Shown here piece by piece: positions 7,224-15,700 of a DNA stretch of 21,094 nucleotides. Position 1 is the stretch's first letter. Each line of letters starts with the position of its first letter. The notes beneath the pieces were generated by a model. It was not told where the DNA came from, did no database searches, and saw only the letters and a program-made list of their open reading frames with translations. The position numbers were made by a program, and so were the translations under genes. Source of the stretch: Planctomycetota bacterium (lineage in GTDB: Bacteria > Planctomycetota > Phycisphaerae > WQYP01); NCBI GenBank assembly GCA_021809365.1, contig JAKBAC010000040.1:1-21094 (forward strand), read 5' to 3'.

Positions 7224-7268
7224 GGAACGGGGCACGCAGGATGCAAGAACTAGCTACGTCCCCGTTTC
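7224..7268 (+). repeat. REP-like stem-loop element, copy 2
   Basis: The core (7241-7268) begins ATGCAAGAACTAGCTACG and ends CCCCGTTTC, lying 290 bases after copy 1 in the same orientation. The stem is longer here: AACGGGG (7226-7232) pairs with CCCCGTT (7260-7266), extendable to nine pairs with one G-T. The differences from copy 1 leave the CTAGCTACG block unchanged. Confidence 0.6.
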
Positions 7269-7341
7269 TATTCCCACGCTTTCGTGTGTCCGTGTTGGCT
7301 GGCGGCCCGCCAACCTATGCAGCCTCGGGGCGAGGAGCGAC

Positions 7342-7369
7342 TTGACGGAAGGAGCGGCCTCGGTAGAGT
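7342..7369 (+). promoter_or_regulatory. Candidate promoter for the membrane/coiled-coil gene
   Basis: TTGACG (7342-7347) and TAGAGT (7364-7369) with a 16-base spacer. The start point would fall near 7376, leaving about 24 bases of leader that contain the GGAGG site of the following gene. Confidence 0.45.
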
Positions 7370-7399
7370 TGGTAGCTGCACTTTTGGAGGAAAATAGAC

Positions 7400-8164
7400 A
7401 TGCTGCACGCCGTCGCCAACGCACTTGCACTCGCACCAGTAATCCACAGGGCACCGCCCGAAATAGCAAATCTCCAAACCATCATAAACCAAGTCCAAGA
7501 ATTCTACGGAGAAGGTTGGCACACTATATTATGGGAGGTGGCATTAATAACCGGTGTTTTGGGCATTCTCGCGCCGTTTTGGATCAACGACCGAGCAGAA
7601 AAACGGCTACGGATGGAAATTGAACAGGTTAAAGTGCTCGCCGTGAAAATAAACGCTCAATCGCTGGGGGAAATAGGCAAAGCAACCGAGACGCTAACAA
7701 AATATATCCAGACCATGGTCGAAGAGGCAAATAAGGATTTATCGACCAGCATCGAAACAAAAGCAAAAAAGTCCAACTACTACGCCCAGGCAATCCCATT
7801 TATTTTTAAGGCCTCCGACCTAAAGGCACAACTCCATCTCCAGTCGCACTCGGGACAACAACCGGGCGACCGAGGCCCCATTATGAATATTATTCTGAAC
7901 AGTTTCTACGCCTATCGCTTCTGTATGCTCGCCGACCAGACCGACCAGACCATTGCGCTGCGCACCGATATGAACAATTTCGTGCCTCGGCTAAACAAGA
8001 TCGCGGCAACACAGCTCTTATCACAGTTCGACCCTGATCTTCGTGCGAAAGTAGGCAATGAAATTGCCCCTCTTAAATCCACCGAGTATAACCAGGTGAT
8101 CGAAGCTATGCTCGCCGAGATCCGAGGCATCGCCTACTCCCCCCAGGACCAACGAAACCGGTAA
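7400..8164 (+). CDS. One-pass membrane protein with a long helical domain, unknown function
   Basis: I do not recognise this 254-residue protein. The start is firm: GGAGG sits nine bases before the ATG. The N-terminal 40 residues are followed by one transmembrane segment (about 42-61, ILWEVALITGVLGILAPFW). A strongly charged helical stretch then runs from about 64 to 130 (EKRLRMEIEQVKVLAVKI and onward) and could form a coiled coil. The C-terminal half is soluble and helical. Asp and Arg beside the membrane segment on its C-terminal side suggest that the large domain faces the cytoplasm, but this is uncertain. It is the first of two plus-strand genes in a block that is otherwise minus-strand, next to a toxin-antitoxin pair and upstream of a FRG-domain gene. 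A sensor or effector in a defence-type module is possible but unproven. Confidence 0.75.
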   Translation: MLHAVANALALAPVIHRAPPEIANLQTIINQVQEFYGEGWHTILWEVALITGVLGILAPFWINDRAEKRLRMEIEQVKVLAVKINAQSLGEIGKATETLTKYIQTMVEEANKDLSTSIETKAKKSNYYAQAIPFIFKASDLKAQLHLQSHSGQQPGDRGPIMNIILNSFYAYRFCMLADQTDQTIALRTDMNNFVPRLNKIAATQLLSQFDPDLRAKVGNEIAPLKSTEYNQVIEAMLAEIRGIAYSPQDQRNR

Positions 8165-8630
8165 CCGTCCACCCAGTCTCGCAAAAGGCACCGCCCGCAT
8201 GTGGCGGCAATCCGCGATTCCAGGGGCTTGGGACGGCTAGGGACAAGTCGCCCAAGGCACCAAGGAATCCCAGCATCATGTTTGACCGCTACGCGCAAAT
8301 GCAGCCCCCGCCCGAGCGAGATCTGCGCCAACATGAAAAATAATATTACGGAGGCGGCCGATTTCAGAACGCCGCAATAAATTGGGCCAGGAACTACCAC
8401 AAAATCCCGTGCGAAGGGATCTTGCCGCCCCCCTGAATATGCGACGCCCTTGAAATGCCTGGAAAACCCAAGCCGGCCAGCAGATGATCTCCGGGGCACA
8501 GCACTCACCCCAGCCCGAGACACTTGCACTCAATCTCCTCGGTGGAGGAGGCCCGCGGCAGCGGGTTCACGGCACACGAGTCCACAGCACGCTAGCTACC
8601 GGCGACGACCCATGATATGCTTCCCCAGCG
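8165..8630 (+). other. 466-base gap upstream of the FRG-domain gene
   Basis: No coding frame is convincing on either strand. The visible structure is a hairpin CTCCTC-GGTG-GAGGAG at 8535-8550. An extended -10-like element TGA-TATGCT (8613-8621) lies nine bases before the FRG ATG. The length of the gap suggests that the two plus-strand genes are transcribed separately, or that a gene between them has decayed. Confidence 0.4.
8613..8621 (+). promoter_or_regulatory. Candidate extended -10 element for the FRG-domain gene
   Basis: TG-A-TATGCT, with its 3' end nine bases before the ATG. Transcription would begin about two or three bases before the start codon, consistent with the absence of a ribosome-binding site there. 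No clear -35 element is needed or seen. Confidence 0.3.
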
Positions 8631-9695
8631 ATGAATAACTCCACTACGACAGGCAACGAACCAAAACCCGCTTGTGATGTCGCCGAAACCGTTGCCGATC
8701 TAATCGTATTCGCCAAAAAAGCCGAAAATAAGTTCCGGCAACAGCTTTCCGCGGACGAGGAGATAGTCACACTGGACAAAACAAGGATCCTTTACCATCG
8801 CATGGCTATACCGGAGACCATGCATGCGTTCATCTGGTTCCGAGGGCAGCCGCTCCGAGGAGAGGGGCTGATACCCAAGGTCCAGCGGAGCGCCTTCCGC
8901 CACATTTCCGATAACGAATATTACTACCTCAACCAATTCATGGTTCTGGCCCCAAGCCGCCATCCCGAAAATGTGCCCCAAACCGACGATTACGCGAATT
9001 GGCTGGCATTGGCACAGCATCATGGCCTTCCGACGAGACTTTTGGATTCGTCCGCATCAGTATTGACAGCCGCTTTTTTTGCGGCGGGGAAATGTCCCAA
9101 TCCTGGTGAGGATCGGGATGGGGTGATTTACGCTGCATCTCCTGCCCTCATCAATAGCGAATTCGGAGAATATAAACTTCACAATACGCCTGTGCTTGAA
9201 CTTGTGGATCCCACCGCCATCATCAACGAGAGGCATCTCACGTTGATGACCCCCACGGACCGCGAACACGCTATTATTTATGCTAGGGACCACCGAAGTA
9301 GTGAAAACCCCATAAATTTCATAGATTTGATGCTCCGCTGCGCACAGTCCGAGATCACCGAGCTTATAATCGGAGCGTTCAGCGCGCGGCGAATACAGAG
9401 TAAGAACGCTCCCCCTGTAACGCCACAGGACCAAAGTAAAAAGATACTGGCCGTAATGCCGCGCCAGGAAACCCGCCGGATCATGCAGCAACACGGTGCC
9501 TTCACGATCCACTCCCGCGAAAGCGAGCGCCTTGATCAGGCCAAGAACAGCAATAATTTTCTCACGCAGATTACCATACCGGTCGAACGCAAGGCGCAAA
9601 TTCGAGAGGAGCTCCGGCTGCTGGGAGTTACGCGCAGCCAGCTATTCCAAGATCTCGACAACCTTGCAAGGGAAATCTCAGAACCGCGCGAATGA
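8631..9695 (+). CDS. FRG-domain protein
   Basis: A 354-residue protein built on the FRG domain, named for its Phe-Arg-Gly motif. FRG is at residues 70-72 in IWFRGQP. It is followed by LALAQHHGLPTRLLD (125-139), ASVLTAAFFA (142-151), DGVIYA (163-168) and QQHGAFTIH (286-294). The C-terminus reads ITIPVERKAQIREELRLLG, then SQLFQDLDNLAREI, a typical family ending. All hallmark blocks are present and in order, so the domain is intact. The N-terminal 60 residues are an additional helical region. FRG proteins are frequent in phage, mobile and toxin/defence settings, but their biochemical activity is not one I can state. No Shine-Dalgarno sequence precedes the ATG at 8631, and a -10-like element stands close to it. 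The gene is preceded at a distance by a membrane protein in the same direction. Confidence 0.88.
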   Translation: MNNSTTTGNEPKPACDVAETVADLIVFAKKAENKFRQQLSADEEIVTLDKTRILYHRMAIPETMHAFIWFRGQPLRGEGLIPKVQRSAFRHISDNEYYYLNQFMVLAPSRHPENVPQTDDYANWLALAQHHGLPTRLLDSSASVLTAAFFAAGKCPNPGEDRDGVIYAASPALINSEFGEYKLHNTPVLELVDPTAIINERHLTLMTPTDREHAIIYARDHRSSENPINFIDLMLRCAQSEITELIIGAFSARRIQSKNAPPVTPQDQSKKILAVMPRQETRRIMQQHGAFTIHSRESERLDQAKNSNNFLTQITIPVERKAQIREELRLLGVTRSQLFQDLDNLAREISEPRE

Positions 9696-10156
9696 CTGCG
9701 CTTGAGGGCAATGGGCCGTTGCCGGGGGGCTGCCGTCGAAAGTTTTGGACGGGGGAGGAGGCGGGCAGTTCGGTCGGGGGTTTCCAATCTTATTTTTTAG
9801 CTAAACGCCATGACGGGTGGCAGCCGGGCCGATACGGTGAAATTATAATGTGCAGTTTGCGGCGGCGGCGGGGCCGAGACCGGCCCGCGTATTGGCTCCC
9901 GCGCCAGCAGTGCGGCGGTGGCGAGACACACGAAAAGGGCACGCGCAAGGGTGACATTCGTCGTTGTTGGCGTGGTGGTTCGTACAGGAATTGTTTGGTT
10001 TATGGTTCGAATGGCACGGGCTGCGCGGGGCGCGCCGTTTATCATGCTCTCAAACTCGGCAGCGATCGCGGGGCTGTTTTTCGCAGGCCGGGGGGGTGAG
10101 ATCATGGCAACGGCGGTTGCCAGCCATTTGTATTCTTCCATGTAATGCATATCTGA

Positions 10157-10173
10157 GCGGCCGGTACGGCCGC
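10157..10173. repeat. Perfect GC-rich inverted repeat
   Basis: GCGGCCG and CGGCCGC separated by GTA. It would form a stable seven-pair hairpin, but no T-run follows, so terminator function is not supported. Confidence 0.4.
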
Positions 10174-10471
10174 AGCCTTACCGGCTGGCTGGGATTATTT
10201 CACTTCCAAAACTCTGCACACAAGTTGGTGGTGTCGAGGGATGGTGCTTTGCGGAGGACCTGTCGAAACGGATATTCAGATTGACCGGGGGGATACGCCG
10301 GCGCGTACGATGGTGGATATTTATTGATTGGGGCAGGAGTATGCGCACGCGGCGGGTGCCGTGCCAGGCGCGACGGGGCGGGGTGTTGGGTGTCGGCGGA
10401 TTCTGTTTCCGCGGCGAACTCAACGCTGCCGCATTGAGCTACGGGGTGAATATTCGCATTGAATCGGGTAG

Positions 10472-10477
10472 AATACA
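10472..10477 (+). promoter_or_regulatory. -10-like element directly before the small antitoxin-like gene
   Basis: TAGAAT lies just upstream of the ATG at 10481, and no Shine-Dalgarno sequence is present. The context TAGAATACAGCCATGGA closely matches TATAATACCGCTATGGA before the PIN toxin. A leaderless start is suggested. No good -35 element is seen. The element ends about five bases before the ATG; coordinates may be off by one or two. Confidence 0.35.
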
Positions 10478-10480
10478 GCC

Positions 10481-10696
10481 ATGGAACGATCTCAAGAAAT
10501 TCGCGTAGACCGATCCGTGCTGACGGTAACCACATTGCAGCAGGCGGATGCGGATGATCGGGCTTACTGGCTCTCCAAGACGCCCATTGAGCGTTTAGAA
10601 GCATTGGAACTTATGCGACAGGTGGTGTATCAATATGATCCCCTTACCACCCGACTTCAAAGAATTCTTACAGGCCCTGAACCACTCGGGGGTTGA
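10481..10696 (+). CDS. Small conserved protein, likely antitoxin-like partner of a nucleotidyltransferase
   Basis: This 71-residue protein, with ADDRAYWLSKTPIERLEALE in its middle and YQYDPLTTRLQRIL near the end, matches from memory a widespread small protein family (pattern: YWLSxxPxERLxAxExLR, then RLQRV). Members commonly sit directly upstream of, and overlap, a gene for a nucleotidyltransferase-fold protein in what looks like a toxin-antitoxin arrangement. Here the partner begins at 10635, inside this gene and in another frame, and is cut short (see the pseudogene). The 3' end of this gene is affected too: its last residues GPEPLGG are probably native up to near the break. It may be a surviving orphan antitoxin. 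Confidence 0.65.
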   Translation: MERSQEIRVDRSVLTVTTLQQADADDRAYWLSKTPIERLEALELMRQVVYQYDPLTTRLQRILTGPEPLGG

Positions 10697-10700
10697 GGGC
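10635..10700 (+). pseudogene. Severed 5' end of a nucleotidyltransferase-like gene
   Basis: An ATG at 10635 opens a frame reading MIPLPPDFKEFLQALNHSGV followed by EG. This strongly resembles the N-terminus of DUF6036-type or AbiEii-like nucleotidyltransferases, which continue with a YLLVGGYA-type strand carrying the catalytic GS/GG region. Here similarity stops at about 10698-10700. The frame then runs on as unrelated residues antisense to the next minus-strand gene and ends at 10758-10760. The head of the gene is thus joined to foreign sequence, leaving only about 22 codons. The family match is from memory and short, so it is tentative. The overlap with the upstream small gene is the normal arrangement for such pairs. 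Confidence 0.5.
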
Positions 10701-10701
10701 T

Positions 10702-10908
10702 TCAGGGGCGGCGGTTCAGTTCTTCAATTTTTTCTAATAGTTCCTTGTTTTCCTTTTTGAAGCGCTGGTATTGGGTGGATTTGATTTTTCGCCAGCGCCG
10801 GTAGACGGGTTCCATGTCGGGTTTTGGTTCCGGGTTGGCGCGGTTGCGTTCTTCTTCGTCCAGCAGGGCGAAGACCATCCACCAGGGGGTGCCGTTCCAG
10901 CCGAGCAT
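10702..10908 (-). CDS. Small hypothetical protein with a C-terminal coiled coil
   Basis: A 68-residue frame starting MLGWNGTPWWMVFALLDEEE, with a Trp-rich head and a strongly charged C-terminal helix (KENKELLEKIEELNRR) that has clear heptad spacing. AGGA lies eight bases before the ATG. The amino-acid pattern (amphipathic charged helix, few rare residues) looks coding, and the opposite strand here shows only the tail of the severed gene. I do not recognise the family. It lies 81 bases downstream of purF in the same direction and could be read from the purF transcript. Confidence 0.55.
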   Translation of the reverse strand: MLGWNGTPWWMVFALLDEEERNRANPEPKPDMEPVYRRWRKIKSTQYQRFKKENKELLEKIEELNRRP

Positions 10909-10989
10909 GGGTTTTTTCCTGTCTGCGCACTGCGATGACTTTTAGCCAGGCGGCCGGCGGCCATCCATAAAAGACGGCAGATCACCGGC

Positions 10990-12537
10990 CTACTCAAACA
11001 TTTTCATCTGGTGGCGTTCGAGGCCGAATTTGCTGACGGTATTATCTACCGGAATGGGATAGCGGCCGGACCAGCAGGCGGTGCAGTAATTCTGTTCCGG
11101 TTGACCGAGGCAGGATAACATGCCATCGAGCGAGAGATAATGCAATGAATCAACTTCAATAAAATCGCGGATTTGCTCGACGGTTCGGCCATTGGCGATT
11201 AATTCCGTGGGCGTGGGAAAATCAATGCCGTAGAAACAGGGGTGGCGGATGGGCGGGCAGCTTACGCGCATGTGGATTTCTTTGGCACCGGCGCGGCGCA
11301 GGGCCAGAATCTTGCCGCGGGTGGTGGTGCCGCGGACGATGGAGTCCTCCACCACGACAATGCGTTTTCCCCGCACCACTTCGGGAATCACGATTAATTT
11401 CATCTGCACAGCCAGGTCACGCATCTGCTGTGAGGGCTGAATGAAGGAGCGACCGACATAGCGATTCGGCACGATGCCCTCTTCAAAGGCGATGCCGCTT
11501 TGTTTGCTGTAGCCCAGGGCGGCGGAGCGGCCGCTGTCGGGAATTGGGATGACGATATCCGCATCCACCGGGGCTTCAATGGCCAGTTGCCGGCCCATTT
11601 TCTGGCGCACGGTGAGCACCGTATCACCGAACAGCGTGCTGGATGGGCTGGCGAAATAAACGTGTTCAAAGGCGCAGTGGGCGGGGGTTTCCGGCTTTTC
11701 AACATAGTAGCGGCTGGTCAAATGCGTACCGCCAATATCAATGGTGACTATTTCACCGGGTTGCACTTCGCGGATAAAGGTGGCCTGAATGCTTGCCAGA
11801 GCGCAGGTTTCCGAAGCTACGCAATAAAAGCCATCACGGGTTTTACCGATCACCAGCGGGCGAAAACCCCAGGGATCGCGGCAGGCTTCGATGCGATCTT
11901 TAAATAAGAACAGGAAGCTAAACGCTCCCTGCAGGTGCCGCAGGACATGGGCCAGGGGATCGCTTTTTTCCTGATGCGTCGGCTTGGCCAGCATGTGAAT
12001 GACAATTTCGGTGTCGCTGGTGGAATAAAAAATGTGGCCATATTTCTGGTATTCCGCGCGCAGCCGCGTGGCATTGATTAAATTGCCGTTATGAGCAACG
12101 GCCACCTGGCCGTCGCTGTATTCTTCAAGCAGTGGTTGGGCATTGCATTTGCGATTGGAGCCGGCGGTGGAATAACGGACGTGGCCGATGGCGGCGATCC
12201 CGTTGAGTTCCCGCAGGACGCCTTTGTTGAATACATCGGCTACCAGTCCCAGGCCGGTGTGGGCGGTGATATATTGGCCATCGGTGGCGGCGATACCGGC
12301 GGACTCCTGCCCGCGATGCTGCAGGGCATAAAGTCCGTAATAGCAACGCTCCACGGCATCGGGGGGGCCGGCCACGCCAAACACGCCGCATTTTTCTTTT
12401 TTCTCATAATCGCCCAGCACCTGCTGCAGGCCTTCCAGCGATGATGTCTGCGGTTGCAGGCAGGGTAGGGGTATAGATGCTGATGCTAAGGTTTTTTTTT
12501 CAAGAAACTCTGGGGAATCCGACTCAATACCGCCCAT
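10990..12537 (-). CDS. purF: Amidophosphoribosyltransferase (Fe-S, B. subtilis type)
   Basis: PurF catalyses the first committed step of purine synthesis, converting PRPP and glutamine to phosphoribosylamine in the cytoplasm. CGVFGV carries the N-terminal-nucleophile Cys, exposed after removal of a propeptide; RGQESAGIA, GHVRYST and HNGNL are glutaminase motifs. VVVEDSIVRGTT is the PRPP loop. The cysteines of the 4Fe-4S-type enzyme are present: HCAFEH, RHPCFYG and NYCTAC. A TTG at 12552 would add five residues. ATG 12537 is preferred because GGAG stands nine bases before it, giving 515 residues with the nucleophile at Cys50. The propeptide is therefore about 49 residues, much longer than the 11 of B. 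subtilis. No other pur genes are adjacent. It has its own promoter candidate. Confidence 0.96.
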   Translation of the reverse strand: MGGIESDSPEFLEKKTLASASIPLPCLQPQTSSLEGLQQVLGDYEKKEKCGVFGVAGPPDAVERCYYGLYALQHRGQESAGIAATDGQYITAHTGLGLVADVFNKGVLRELNGIAAIGHVRYSTAGSNRKCNAQPLLEEYSDGQVAVAHNGNLINATRLRAEYQKYGHIFYSTSDTEIVIHMLAKPTHQEKSDPLAHVLRHLQGAFSFLFLFKDRIEACRDPWGFRPLVIGKTRDGFYCVASETCALASIQATFIREVQPGEIVTIDIGGTHLTSRYYVEKPETPAHCAFEHVYFASPSSTLFGDTVLTVRQKMGRQLAIEAPVDADIVIPIPDSGRSAALGYSKQSGIAFEEGIVPNRYVGRSFIQPSQQMRDLAVQMKLIVIPEVVRGKRIVVVEDSIVRGTTTRGKILALRRAGAKEIHMRVSCPPIRHPCFYGIDFPTPTELIANGRTVEQIRDFIEVDSLHYLSLDGMLSCLGQPEQNYCTACWSGRYPIPVDNTVSKFGLERHQMKMFE

Positions 12538-12591
12538 GAGGGGAATCTCCAACTTCGGGGTACAACCATCGCTACCTGCGATGTAGATTTA

Positions 12592-12624
12592 ATTATACAC
12601 GTTCAGACCGCCCTGCAAACAGGG
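12592..12624 (-). promoter_or_regulatory. Candidate purF promoter with palindrome over the -35 region
   Basis: On the minus strand TTTGCA (12614-12619) and TATAAT (12592-12597) are 16 bases apart. Transcription would start near 12585, giving a leader of about 48 bases. A hairpin-forming inverted repeat CCCTG-N4-CAGGG (12611-12624) covers the -35 element and may be an operator. The rest of the gap up to 12765 shows nothing further and no clear terminator for the upstream gene. Confidence 0.5.
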
Positions 12625-12765
12625 ATTCGCAAAATCCGGCGGAATTCATGGATATTGGGGATATTTTGCCATGAAAGCGGGTGAAACTGGAAACGGCGGC
12701 GCAGCTGATTCACTTTTACGGCGGGTTATTTCAGCAGGCGGTTTGCCGGACAGCAGGGGTGCGGT

Positions 12766-15700
12766 TCAAGGGGCCAAGTACCAATTACGCCGCACCAGCA
12801 CCGCCAGAAGTTGCTGGGGGGTTAATACGCGTGGATCATAGGCCAGGCGAAGCCCCACATCCGCGAAACCGCGGTGGGTGCGGCGCAGATGCCAGTTGAC
12901 GGCGGCGGGTGTGGCCGGCGAAATTTTTCCCAAGGGAGCCAGGGCAGAGCCACCAATAACCAGCATATTTTTTAACGCTGCTGCCGGCAGGAGCTTATTG
13001 ATCGCAGCGCTATTGAGCGTGGCTGGAGTTTTGATCCATGTTTTCAGAGCCTGGCGATAGGTTGATGTATCATTAAAAACGTACACGGCGACATTCCCAG
13101 CCAGATCAGTAAAGGCGTCTTGCGCCGCACCGGAAGCGACCGGTTCAAACCAGAGGAAAGGATTCTTACTGGGGCCGTATTGATGCAAAAAAGGAGCCAT
13201 CGCCGGCACGGCGTAATTGTATAAATCCCAGTAACGGGGCGTGGGCAGGCGCGCATCGCGCGTGGAGTTGACGCTTTTGAGATATGCCACATACGCCGCC
13301 AGTGTCCTGCCGGACAGATGGGCGGACGTGAGATTTTTGCTACCGTTTATCCGATAGGCCTCCTGCCATTCACTTGCGGTAGGCAGGCGGCAGCCCAGCA
13401 AAGCGGCAACATAAATGGCGGCCTTCGGGGGCAAATATTGCACCGGATCATCCAAATTTGGCGGGCCGCCGGCAGTTTTGCTCAGGTGCCCCCCCGCTTT
13501 GGCCAGCATATTTGCGGGGTAACGGGGGGCGTTGTAAATTTGATTGGTGTTGGTAAACCAATGCTGGGCCAGTTCAGCCTCGCCGACGGTCTGATTGTAA
13601 ACCCAGGTGTGCGGACCAAAATAATTACTGTTGGGTTTGATGAGGTTGTAGAAGGAGTTGGACGGCTTCTGGATCAGGTTATGGCTGGAATTCACGGCAT
13701 TAAGAAATACACCCACGCTTAAATCGGTTGTGCATAAATAAAATCGTTTTACGCCATTGGGATTCATGAGATGAAATTTAAGTGTGTTGCTACCTGAGGG
13801 GCTGGTGAAAATCCGAACATGATGGGCAGCTTTGGTCTGCTTCCAACCCGCAAGCGCCGGTCCGGACGGCTTTTGCGCCTGACCGGGTTTGGCTTTAATA
13901 ACGGCTTGCAGTCCCTGGTCAAAAGCTGCAACCTCAGCCGTGCCCTGCAGAGATTGCATAGCCGGTTCAGTCAATGCCCGAGCCAGTAATCGATGCATAC
14001 CCGTGGCAAGGTTCTGGGCCGCTTCCGGGGCCTTTACGCCGAAGCACTGTGCGGAAAATTGATACAGTAAAATATTGAATCGCGCTTGGGGCGTCAGGGT
14101 CTTCAGAGCCGTCAAGTCATCCAACTGCGGTGTATGAGCCAGCATCAGGTGGTAATCTGCGGCAGCGGCGATGGTTTGGGATACCATCGCTGCGGTCGCG
14201 GATTGATTCATCCGCTGCTGCCAACGCAGTGGATATTGCCGCCTCAATTGTGCCAGCAACGCGCGTTTGCGAGCCGCCGCCAGCTTTGATTCAGCGTGCA
14301 CGAGTTGATCCAGTTGCATCGGAATTTCCTGCTCTAAAGCCAGGGGCGAATTTGCGGGCGAGGACGGGATGGCTGCCAGCCGCTGCCAGATAGCTCGAAC
14401 AAACAACGCCTTATTGGCAGACGCGGACAATGCCAGGCGGTAATCTGCCGGAAGCGCGACAGCCGAGGCGGAATCAATTGCGGCAAGCTGATGCAACAGG
14501 GCGACTTTTGTTTGCAAAGCGGATTGAATTTGTGCGTTGGTCCACCAGGGATTCTTCCGGACGGTTGCATACAGGGTGGAAATGGAAACAGCGGGGGAAA
14601 GCGTATCCTGCAGAAGATGGCATTGCGACAGGGCGGTATCAATGGTGTTGAAATCAGCAAGCAGGTGCTGGAAGGTCAAACGCTGTTGCGTCCATTGGGC
14701 GGCCGTGCGGTGGGAGATAACCGGTTTTAGGCCCGACCAAGTAATCTTGGCGAACGCCTGTTTTATCATGGCGGCACGGGCCGGCATCAGAGCGGAGGAA
14801 ATGGCGAGCTTATTCCACGGCCGGTTGAATTGCGACTTGGATTGCGGCAGCTTGGCGGAAAAATCGGTAGCAAGTAAGGACCGGATATTGGAACGAATGG
14901 TTTGAATATGCTTGCTGATCGTGGGAACTTGCCACCGGCGCTTGCGCAGGGTCGTTGTTAGAAGATTGTAACTGGCCTGGTTGGCACCTATTGCAAGTGT
15001 CGGTGCCGGGGCGGGCGCGAAGATTACGGCGGTAATTCTATGAAGATAAGCCGCGTTGACGGTTGGATAAGGGGAAATGTGAAGCACGCGCGGATTGATA
15101 CGATAATGCTTCCCCGCAGGCTGAAAGCCCAGAAATGTCGCGACCCATTTTTTTATATTAATTTGAGAGTCGATGAATGCGGTAACAGTCTGGTTCAGTT
15201 TCGTGAGATTGACCTGGGCGGTCATGACGGAATGTTCAATGTCCAGACGATTTTTCCATATCCACAGATCATGATTGCTGAACACCGCTAATTGAGTTCG
15301 CAACGCCTGTAACTGCGCCTGATAATTGACCGTGGGCGGTTTGGGGAGCCGCAACGCATGGGCTATGCGCTGCTGAACATCCCGGGCTTCAATATTAAAT
15401 TGAAACTGGGATACAACATACGCGTTATCGGGGCCGGGAAGTCTTCGATAGCCCGCCAAGTCCGGGAAATACTTTTTTGGCGAAAGGGTTATGCTCCGCG
15501 GAGGCAGTTTCGCTACCAAGTCCCAGCGGATTTGTTTGCCGTACGCTGCCAAGGCCTTGGATTGCATTTGAGCTGCCGCCAACAAGGATGCCGCGTGATT
15601 TTCCAGCTCGGCGGGATCGGAGGTGGCCGCCAGATAGTGTGCCGCGTACTTGGGAAAGGTGATGATCAGCGGCTCTTTAACTTTTGAGAACTGTTTTAGT

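Larger units (their letters stand above)
6702..7340. other. Long gap without a convincing gene
   Basis: Between the TA promoter and the promoter of the next gene there is no frame with both a good start and recognisable content; the frames present are short and of low complexity. It does hold structure: an inverted repeat GGTAAA...TTTACC (6794-6820), two copies of a REP-like stem-loop (listed separately), a hairpin GTTGGC-N9-GCCAAC (7294-7314) and a small stem CCTCG-GGG-CGAGG (7323-7335). The texture suggests decayed accessory DNA. Confidence 0.45.
9696..10480. other. 785-base gap without a convincing gene
   Basis: The GC-rich sequence has several overlapping frames on both strands, none with a ribosome-binding site or recognisable content. 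A plus-strand frame at 9918-10145 and a minus-strand frame at 9797-10150 cover the same stretch and both look like compositional artefacts. A perfect inverted repeat GCGGCCG-GTA-CGGCCGC lies at 10157-10173. Nothing resembling a tRNA, transposase or integrase was found. It is probably decayed accessory sequence. Confidence 0.45.

Noticed and set aside
10005..10020. GGTTCGAATGG resembling a tRNA T-arm
   Set aside because: The flanks do not form a T stem, and no acceptor, D or anticodon arms can be drawn.
9797..10150. 117-codon minus-strand frame and the overlapping plus-strand frame 9918-10145
   Set aside because: Both cover the same GC-rich stretch, lack ribosome-binding sites and have biased composition; neither can be preferred.
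10969..10985. Possible intrinsic terminator after purF (CGGTG-ATC-TGCCG then TCTTTT on the minus strand)
   Set aside because: The stem has only three Watson-Crick pairs plus two G-T pairs; too weak to call.
12091..12444. 117-codon plus-strand frame
   Set aside because: Antisense to the purF glutaminase domain, which is fully conserved on the other strand.
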